In this document: positions 59,501 to 64,000 of the stretch, piece by piece
How the letters are laid out: every line of letters begins with the position of its first letter
Position numbering within the stretch: the first letter of the stretch is position 1
DNA from: Steroidobacteraceae bacterium
GTDB lineage: Bacteria > Pseudomonadota > Gammaproteobacteria > Steroidobacterales > Steroidobacteraceae
Length of the DNA stretch: 64,000 bases
Assembly (NCBI GenBank): GCA_025458905.1
Contig: JALORN010000002.1
Coordinates: forward strand, 62,001 to 126,000
Direction of reading: 5' to 3'
Position numbers and translations under genes: made by a program
Notes under the pieces: model-generated
Database searches by the model: none
Told to the model about the DNA's origin: nothing
Seen by the model: the letters and a program-made list of their open reading frames with translations, nothing else

Positions 59501-61168
59501 GTGTACCCGTGGATCGCCAAGACGCGGCACACGACCGCGGGCGTGGGCCTGATCTCGCCGCCGCCGCACCACGACATCTACTCCATCGAGGACCTGGCCG
59601 AGCTGATCCACGACCTGAAGAACGCGAACCGCGACGCGCGCGTCAGCGTCAAGCTGGTCTCCGAGGTCGGCGTCGGCACGATCGCCGCGGGCGTCGCCAA
59701 GGCGCACGCCGACGTGGTGCTGATCAGCGGCTTCGACGGCGGCACGGGCGCCTCGCCGCTGACCTCGATCACGCATGCCGGCCTGCCGTGGGAGCTCGGC
59801 CTCGCCGAGGCGCACCAGACGCTGGTGCTGAACAACCTGCGCAGCCGCGTGCGCGTCGAGACCGACGGGCAGCTCAAGACCGGCCGCGACGTCGCGATCG
59901 CGGCGCTGCTCGGCGCGGAGGAGTTCGGCTTCGCCACCGCGCCCCTGGTCGCCGTCGGCTGCATCATGATGCGCGTCTGCCACCTGAACACCTGCCCCGC
60001 GGGCGTCGCGACGCAGGATCCGCGCCTGCGCGAGAAGTTCGCCGGCAAGCCGGAGCACGTGGTGAACTACATGCGCTTCATCGCGCAGCACCTGCGCGAG
60101 ATCATGGCGCAGCTCGGCTTCCGCACCGTCAACGAGATGATCGGCCGCGTCGATCGCCTCGAGGCCAAGGCCGCGGTCGACCACTGGAAGGCCCAGGGCT
60201 TCGACTTCTCCAACATCCTCTACACCCCGGACATGGGCGAGGAGGTCGGCCGCTTCCAGACCATCGATCAGGACCACGGCATCGCGCAGTCGCTCGACGT
60301 GACGACGCTGCTGCCGCTCGCCAAGCCCGCGATCGAGCGCGGCACCAAGGTCGAGGCCACGCTGCAGGTCCGCAACGTCAACCGCGTCGTCGGCACCATC
60401 ACCGGCAGCGAGGTGACGAAGAAGTGGGGCGCCCAGGGCCTGCCCGAGGACACCATCAAGGTCACCTTCCACGGCAGCGCCGGCCAGAGCTTCGGCGCGT
60501 TCATGCCGCGCGGCATGAGCTTCCGGCTCGAGGGCGACGCCAACGACTACTTCGGCAAGGGCCTCTCGGGCGGCAAGCTCGTGGTCCGCCCGCCCGAAGG
60601 GTCGCCGTTCAAGCCCGAGGAGAACATGATCATCGGCAACGTCGCCCTCTACGGCGCCACGAAGGGCGAGGTGTTCGTCGGCGGCATGGCGGGCGAGCGC
60701 TTCGCGGTGCGCAACTCCGGCGTCGACGCCGTCGTCGAGGCCATCGGCGACCACGGCTGCGAATACATGACCGGCGGCCGCGTCGTCGTCCTCGGCCCCA
60801 CGGGGCGCAACTTCGGTGCCGGCATGTCTGGCGGCATCGCCTACCTCTTCGACGAGACCGGCACGCAGCTCAAGCGCATCAACGCGCAGATGGTCGAGAT
60901 CGAGCGCGTCGAGGACGCCGAGGAAGCCGCGGCCCTGAAGGCCCTGGTCCAGAAGCACGCCGACCACACCGGGAGCAGCAACGCCAGGCGCATCCTCGCC
61001 GCCTGGGACACCGCCCGCGCCCGCTTCGTCAAGGTGATCCCGAAGGACTACAAGCGCGTCCTCGCCTGCCTCAAGAAGGCCCACGACCAGGGCCTCTCCG
61101 GCGACGAAGCCGTCATGGCCGCCTTCGAGGAAAACTCCCGCGACCTCTCCCGCGTAGGCGGCAACTAA
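56540..61168 (+). CDS. gltB: Glutamate synthase (NADPH) large subunit
   Basis: 1542 residues, the expected GltB size. A propeptide precedes the Ntn glutamine-amidohydrolase nucleophile Cys31 (KDACGFGF). The central linker and FMN-binding synthase domain follow, with [21 protein letters not shown] and a [3Fe-4S] cysteine set [12 protein letters not shown]. The C-terminal glutamate-synthase alpha domain has [21 protein letters not shown]. It transfers the glutamine amide to 2-oxoglutarate, with electrons from GltD. Start preceded by GAGGAG. Residues 130-137 are encoded by AT-rich codons containing a REP core. The stop TAA runs straight into a REP element. Confidence 0.97.
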   Translation: MTTENLPATTIRATRPGKQGLYDPQFEKDACGFGFVVDMKGRKSNAILKQAIQVLKNLDHRGACGCETNTGDGAGVLVQMPHAFLKEVTKKARIKLPEPGHYGAGLIFMPKNPTQRRKIEEVFARVVQSEGQIYLGARTVPTNNSMLGETAKASEPFIRMVFIERGPDTADEAEFERKLYVIRKRAYNEIRTTTMGGAEYWYVCSLSHKTLVYKGMLLTGQLDQYFADLQNPAIETALALVHSRFSTNTFPSWDRAHPYRYIAHNGEINTLRGNINWMRAREALMESSLFGEDIEKLTPIVNVNGSDSSMFDNVLELMVLGGRSLPHAMMMMIPEPWSKHESMDPARKAFYQFHSSLMEPWDGPAAISFTDGKQIGSVLDRNGLRPARYYVTKDDLVVMASEAGVLQFPPQDIVRKGRLQPGRMFLVDTEQGRIIEDEEIKRAVVNERPYGEWLKQHLVHLKDLPAGTALPTPEPETLLQRQLAFGYTFEDQRLLMAPMAKDGIEATGSMGNDTPLAALSTKSRLLFDYFKQLFAQVTNPPIDSIREEIVTSSDVWLGSEGNLLEPKATDCRRIELKGPVLTNEEFARVRRVALPGLKTGQLTMLFRASRGEEGLVKAMQEMCTEAKRLIEEEEVNILILSDRGLNEDLAPIPSLLAMSGLHHFLIREGLRMKVSIVVEAGDAREVHHFALLVGYGASAINPYMAFETLDGMIRDDLLPNVDHKLACANFAKAGTKGIVKVMSKMGISAIQSYHGAQVFEAVGLRQDVIEEYFTGTASRVGGVGLEVLTEEVLMRHRAAFPDRDVKVPVLPAGGQYQWRKDGEFHLFNPESIHRLQKSVRTGSYQTYKAFAELIDDRAKNLSTLRGLLDFKHNHDEIPIDEVEPVEEIMKRFKTGAMSYGSISKEAHETLAIAMNRVGGKSNTGEGGEDPERYVPLPNGDSKNSAIKQVASGRFGVTSEYLVNAKEIQIKMAQGAKPGEGGQLPGTKVYPWIAKTRHTTAGVGLISPPPHHDIYSIEDLAELIHDLKNANRDARVSVKLVSEVGVGTIAAGVAKAHADVVLISGFDGGTGASPLTSITHAGLPWELGLAEAHQTLVLNNLRSRVRVETDGQLKTGRDVAIAALLGAEEFGFATAPLVAVGCIMMRVCHLNTCPAGVATQDPRLREKFAGKPEHVVNYMRFIAQHLREIMAQLGFRTVNEMIGRVDRLEAKAAVDHWKAQGFDFSNILYTPDMGEEVGRFQTIDQDHGIAQSLDVTTLLPLAKPAIERGTKVEATLQVRNVNRVVGTITGSEVTKKWGAQGLPEDTIKVTFHGSAGQSFGAFMPRGMSFRLEGDANDYFGKGLSGGKLVVRPPEGSPFKPEENMIIGNVALYGATKGEVFVGGMAGERFAVRNSGVDAVVEAIGDHGCEYMTGGRVVVLGPTGRNFGAGMSGGIAYLFDETGTQLKRINAQMVEIERVEDAEEAAALKALVQKHADHTGSSNARRILAAWDTARARFVKVIPKDYKRVLACLKKAHDQGLSGDEAVMAAFEENSRDLSRVGGN
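56929..56943 (+). repeat. REP core sequence inside gltB
   Basis: GGGACAGATTTATTT, identical to the core of the REP elements at 61169 and nearby. Here it lies in frame inside gltB and encodes Gly-Gln-Ile-Tyr and part of the next Leu (tta). The following aggggcc also resembles REP sequence. The codons att, tat and tta are rare in this GC-rich gene. Confidence 0.6.
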
Positions 61169-61226
61169 AAGGGGGACAGATTTATTTTCTGCCCCCCTCC
61201 CGAAAAATAAATCCGATCTATTTTCG
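61169..61226. repeat. REP element 1, between gltB and gltD
   Basis: AAGGGGGACAGATTTATTTTC, a C-rich loop, then GAAAAATAAATCCGATCTATTTTCG: an AT-rich inverted repeat (GATTTATTTTC / GAAAAATAAATC). It starts directly after the gltB stop codon and ends 18 bp before gltD. It is the class mobilised by the RAYT at 62747. Confidence 0.85.
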
Positions 61227-61244
61227 TCAGGATCAGTTCTCGTC

Positions 61245-62732
61245 ATGGGCAAGCCAACCGGTTTCATCGAGTACCTCCGCGAGCTCCCGCTCGACCGTTC
61301 CCCAGTCGAGCGCGTGCGTGACTGGAAGGAATTCCATCACCACATGGACGAGAAGGGCCTGCGCACCCAGGCCGCGCGCTGCATGGACTGCGGCGTGCCG
61401 TTCTGCCACACCGGCAAGCTGATGAACGGCGGCGCCTCCGGCTGCCCCGTCAACAACCTGATCCCGGAGTGGAACGACCTGGTCTACCGCGGCCTCTGGC
61501 GCGAGGCGCTCGACCGCCTGCACAAGACCAACAACTTCCCCGAGTTCACCGGCCGCGTCTGTCCCGCGCCCTGCGAGGGCTCCTGCGTGCTCGGCATCAA
61601 CGCCCCGCCCGTCACCATCAAGAACCTCGAGAACTCGATCATCGAGAAGGGCTGGGAAGAGGGCTGGGTGCTGCCCGAGCCGCCGGAAGTGCGCACCGGC
61701 AAGAAGGTCGCGGTCGTCGGCTCCGGCCCCGCCGGCCTCGCCGCCGCCGCCCAGCTCAACAAGGCTGGCCACACCGTCACCGTGCTCGAGCGCGCCGACC
61801 GCCCGGGGGGCCTCCTGACCTACGGCATCCCGAACATGAAGCTCGACAAGCGCGAGGTCGTCGACCGGCGCATCAAGCTGATGGAGCAGGAGGGCATCAA
61901 GTTCGTCTGCAACGCCAACGTCGGCGAGAACGTCGAGGCGAACCTGCTGCTGAAGGACTTCGACGCCGTCGTGCTCTGCACCGGCGCCACCCAGCCGCGC
62001 GACCTCAAGGTCGACGGCCGCAACCTCCCCGGCGTGCACTTCGCGATGGACTACCTGACCGAGTCCACCCAGGCGCTGCTCGACAAGAAGCCCAAGGACG
62101 CGAAGATCCACGCGAAGGGCCTCGACGTCATCGTGATCGGCGGTGGCGATACCGGCACCGACTGCGTCGGCACGGCGATGCGCCAGGGCTGCCGCACCCT
62201 CACGCAGTTCGAGATCATGGCCCGTCCGCCGGACGAGCGCGCCACCGACAACCCGTGGCCCGAATGGCCGCGCGTCTACAAGATGGACTACGGCCAGGAA
62301 GAGGCCGCTGCCAAGTTCGGCAGCGACCCCCGCGTCTACCTCACCACCATCAAGAAGTTCGTCGCCGACGAGAAGACCGGCAAGCTCGCCGCCGTCGTCA
62401 CCGTCGACGTGAAGTGGGACAGGACCCCGACCGGCGGCCACGCCCCCGTCGAGGTCCCCGGCTCCGAGAAGACCATCCCCGCCCAGCTCGTCCTGCTCGC
62501 GATGGGCTTCCTCGGCCCCGAGGCCGGCGTGCTCAAGGAGATGGGCCTCGAGCTCGACCACCGCGGCAACGTCAAGGCCGAGTACGAGGACTACTCCACC
62601 AACAAGAAGGGCATCTTCGCCGCCGGCGACTGCCGCCGCGGCCAGAGCCTCGTCGTCTGGGCGATCAACGAAGGCCGCGGCGCCGCCCGCGAGTGCGACC
62701 GCTACCTGATGGGCCGCACCGACTTGCCCTGA
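61245..62732 (+). CDS. gltD: Glutamate synthase small subunit
   Basis: 495 residues. N-terminal Fe-S domain: [13 protein letters not shown], then [12 protein letters not shown] and [16 protein letters not shown]-binding [21 protein letters not shown] with [23 protein letters not shown]-binding [13 protein letters not shown]. It takes electrons from NADPH and feeds them to GltB. The two genes form the usual operon but are split by a REP element, and a second REP follows the stop. Normal length, no frameshift. Confidence 0.95.
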   Translation: MGKPTGFIEYLRELPLDRSPVERVRDWKEFHHHMDEKGLRTQAARCMDCGVPFCHTGKLMNGGASGCPVNNLIPEWNDLVYRGLWREALDRLHKTNNFPEFTGRVCPAPCEGSCVLGINAPPVTIKNLENSIIEKGWEEGWVLPEPPEVRTGKKVAVVGSGPAGLAAAAQLNKAGHTVTVLERADRPGGLLTYGIPNMKLDKREVVDRRIKLMEQEGIKFVCNANVGENVEANLLLKDFDAVVLCTGATQPRDLKVDGRNLPGVHFAMDYLTESTQALLDKKPKDAKIHAKGLDVIVIGGGDTGTDCVGTAMRQGCRTLTQFEIMARPPDERATDNPWPEWPRVYKMDYGQEEAAAKFGSDPRVYLTTIKKFVADEKTGKLAAVVTVDVKWDRTPTGGHAPVEVPGSEKTIPAQLVLLAMGFLGPEAGVLKEMGLELDHRGNVKAEYEDYSTNKKGIFAAGDCRRGQSLVVWAINEGRGAARECDRYLMGRTDLP

Positions 62733-62784
62733 AAAAGGGGACGGATTTATTTTTCGGGGCGGGAAATTAAATCTGTCCCCTTTT
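62733..62784. repeat. REP element 2, overlapping the end of the transposase gene
   Basis: AAAAGGGGACGGATTTATTTTT, loop CGGGGCGG, then GAAATTAAATCTGTCCCCTTTT: a near-perfect long inverted repeat beginning right after the gltD stop. Its right arm encodes the last ~12 codons and the stop of the RAYT gene on the other strand. It may also act as a bidirectional terminator. Confidence 0.88.
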
Positions 62785-63487
62785 CGCCGTCGCGTTTGGT
62801 TTGCGGGCGCCCGCGCTTGCGGCAAGGGATACGCAGGTCGGCTTGCCTCTCCAGCTCGAGCGAGAACTCTTCCGTTCCCGTCAGTCGATTGCCTTGCAGC
62901 GCCTCCCGGATGAACTGCAGCTCGGGCGCTGTGACCCCGGCCGCGACCCACTCGCGGAACACCGACCGCTGCTCCTCGGGAGTCGTTCCCAATGACAGGA
63001 AGCACGGATCCAGGTCGAGCATCCCGGCGCCGGTGCTATCCCAGCCCATCCGCGACCGATAGCTCGACCATCGGAATTCCGCTGGGTCTCCCGAGACCCC
63101 GGCACGTACTGGATTGAGCTCCACGTAGCGCGTGCAGGCGAGCAGGTACCGCCGCGAGTCGATCGGACTGCACTTGTACCGACCCTCCCAGGCCGTGCCG
63201 GTCTTGCTCTCGATCCGGTTGACACGCCGAGTGTGCCGTCCCGCCAGTCGCTTCATCAGTCGCCCGAGATTCGCTCGATCTTCGCCAGGATCGACGACCA
63301 AGTGCACGTGATTCGTCATCAGGCACCATGCATGAACCTTCACACCCAGCTCGCGGCGGAACTCCGCCAGCGTCGACAGGTAGGCCAGCCGGTCCGCGTC
63401 CGAGCTGAAAACGACATGCCGATTGTGGCCCCGCTGCACGATGTGATGAGGCAGATTGGGAATGCACAGCCGGCTGCGCCTGGTCAT
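62747..63487 (-). CDS. REP-associated tyrosine transposase (RAYT, Y1_Tnp family)
   Basis: 246 residues from ATG 63487 (sequence upstream in the same frame is REP-derived). Single-strand transposase of the HUH class: CIPNLPHHIVQRGHNR, HUH pair His60-Val-His62 in MTNHVHLVV, and RYVELNPVRAG with the candidate catalytic Tyr121. RAYTs differ from IS200/IS605 transposases in that they are single-copy, domesticated and linked to REPs, which they cleave and mobilise. REP elements lie at both ends, with one arm coding for its own C-terminus. Complete, no stop inside. Confidence 0.92.
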   Translation of the reverse strand: MTRRSRLCIPNLPHHIVQRGHNRHVVFSSDADRLAYLSTLAEFRRELGVKVHAWCLMTNHVHLVVDPGEDRANLGRLMKRLAGRHTRRVNRIESKTGTAWEGRYKCSPIDSRRYLLACTRYVELNPVRAGVSGDPAEFRWSSYRSRMGWDSTGAGMLDLDPCFLSLGTTPEEQRSVFREWVAAGVTAPELQFIREALQGNRLTGTEEFSLELERQADLRIPCRKRGRPQTKRDGEKGTDLISRPEK

Positions 63488-63530
63488 GGTGGCGTCCTCG
63501 ACGAAGAGCCCGCAAGCTATCGCGCCACCG

Positions 63531-63629
63531 GAAAAGGGGACAGATCTATTTTCTGCGGGAATTTGCACGAATGACGCTCGAACGACCGATCCGAAAAAAT
63601 AGACCAAGAAATAAATCTGTCCCCTTTTT
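63531..63629. repeat. REP element 3 (paired arms), overlapping the next gene's start
   Basis: Left arm GAAAAGGGGACAGATCTATTT and right arm AAATAAATCTGTCCCCTTTTT, with an extra partial GAAAAAATAGACC before the right arm. About 30 bp of non-REP sequence lies between the arms. It sits upstream of the RAYT gene on one side and covers the start region of the secreted protein on the other. Confidence 0.82.
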
Positions 63630-64000
63630 CTTGCTGTTCGTCGGGCAGGCGCTTGCTGCCGACCCCGTCGCCGACTGCGACCGCCTCGCCGCCCACCCCG
63701 AGGATCCGCAGAAGGTCACCCCCGGCCTCGACGCCGCCCAGATCGACTACCGCGCTGCGACCGCCGCCTGCGAAGCCGCCGTCGCCGCCGAGCCCGCCAA
63801 CATGCGCGCCCGCTACCAGCTCGCGCGCGTGCTCTTCTATGCGAACCAGAACCAGCGCGCCGTCGAGCAGATGCGCATCGCCGCCGACGCCGGCTACGTG
63901 CAGGCCCAGTACATCTACGCCACCTTCATCGTCCGTGGCCGCCCGTACGCGCCCAAGGACATCTGCCTCGCCGACCAGTACTGGCGCAAGGCCGCCGCCG
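63571..64000 (+). CDS. Secreted repeat-type (Sel1/TPR-like) protein, C-terminus beyond the window
   Basis: 143 codons present, reading off the right edge. From ATG 63571 the frame gives a plausible signal peptide: basic RPIRKNRPRNKS, hydrophobic VPFFLLFVGQ and cleavage after ALA. The mature part (DPVADCDRLAAHPEDPQK, RARYQLARVLFYANQNQRAVEQM and AGYVQAQYIYATFIVRG) has helical Sel1/TPR-like repeats. Residues 8-20 are encoded by the right arm of REP element 3, so this N-terminus was probably created or replaced by the REP. The ribosome site is weak. Function unknown, perhaps an envelope scaffold. Confidence 0.7.
   Translation, partial: MTLERPIRKNRPRNKSVPFFLLFVGQALAADPVADCDRLAAHPEDPQKVTPGLDAAQIDYRAATAACEAAVAAEPANMRARYQLARVLFYANQNQRAVEQMRIAADAGYVQAQYIYATFIVRGRPYAPKDICLADQYWRKAAA

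Noticed and set aside
56942..61267. 1441-codon open frame on the minus strand across gltB
   Set aside because: Shadow of the gltB codon pattern in high-GC DNA: its product is a low-complexity Arg/Asp/Val/Leu sequence with no family motif, while gltB is unmistakable on the other strand.
62747..63487. IS200/IS605 insertion sequence
   Set aside because: The transposase is of the RAYT class and is flanked by REP arms, not by IS200-type subterminal hairpins with a TnpB gene.

Overview
The window is very GC-rich (about 70%) bacterial DNA. It has TonB-dependent receptors with long plug domains, a Tat-exported PhoD phosphatase, BBP2-type outer-membrane protein, gltBD, and a REP-associated tyrosine transposase with its REP elements. 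Together these point to a proteobacterium, most likely a gammaproteobacterium with a large capacity for degrading organic compounds. The species cannot be named from this sequence. I see no rRNA, tRNA, CRISPR array or replication origin. The only mobile element is the RAYT/REP set at the right end.

Region A (1-32278) is a catabolic island. Left to right it holds a secreted sulfatase (cut by the window edge), an acyl-CoA dehydrogenase, an NmrA-like reductase, a cytochrome b561, two paralogous TonB receptors, a SnoaL-like protein, a benzoate/2-aminobenzoate-type CoA ligase with a lone RAM-domain protein, two convergent GMC oxidoreductases, and a second NmrA-like reductase. Next comes a tight run: hydratase, NicX-like ring-cleavage dioxygenase, alpha/beta hydrolase, two MDR reductases, gluconate-2-dehydrogenase-subunit-3-like protein, second acyl-CoA dehydrogenase, dimeric-barrel protein and Rieske oxygenase. 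A LysR regulator lies convergent to that run. After it come an HMG-CoA-lyase-like enzyme, a CaiB/BaiF CoA-transferase, a fused aconitase-like dehydratase and a 2-hydroxyacid dehydrogenase. Six copies of a 15-bp T-N11-A dyad (plus one half copy) sit in the gene-start gaps of this island, one beside the LysR gene, so the island looks like one LysR regulon. Its substrate is unknown. The enzyme types suggest uptake and ring cleavage of an aromatic or N-heteroaromatic compound.

Region B (32279-44361) is one long operon, mostly with stop/start overlaps, behind a TTGACA promoter and a MarR-type dyad. It carries a 2-aminobenzoyl-CoA (or salicylyl-CoA) monooxygenase/reductase, SDR, MarR regulator, crotonase, acyl-CoA dehydrogenase, RidA deaminase, Old-Yellow-Enzyme homologue, 3-oxoadipyl-CoA-type thiolase, FadB-like fusion and glutaryl-CoA dehydrogenase. 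This matches an aerobic CoA-dependent anthranilate-type pathway ending in glutaryl-CoA to crotonyl-CoA. The CoA ligase of region A could supply its substrate.

Region C (44481-56194) holds mixed envelope and stress functions: two tandem DUF4142 proteins, a fasciclin protein, PhoD, a beta-barrel protein, a pyruvate-oxidase-like ThDP enzyme, a small disordered protein, an NAD-binding protein, two cupins, an SUMF1-fold protein lacking the FGE cysteines, and a VapBC toxin-antitoxin pair whose toxin has lost a conserved aspartate.

Region D (56195-64000) contains gltB and gltD, separated and followed by REP elements, then the RAYT transposase and a truncated secreted repeat-type protein. AT-rich REP sequence encodes the C-terminus of the transposase and the start of the secreted protein's signal peptide, and a 15-bp REP core is found in frame inside gltB.
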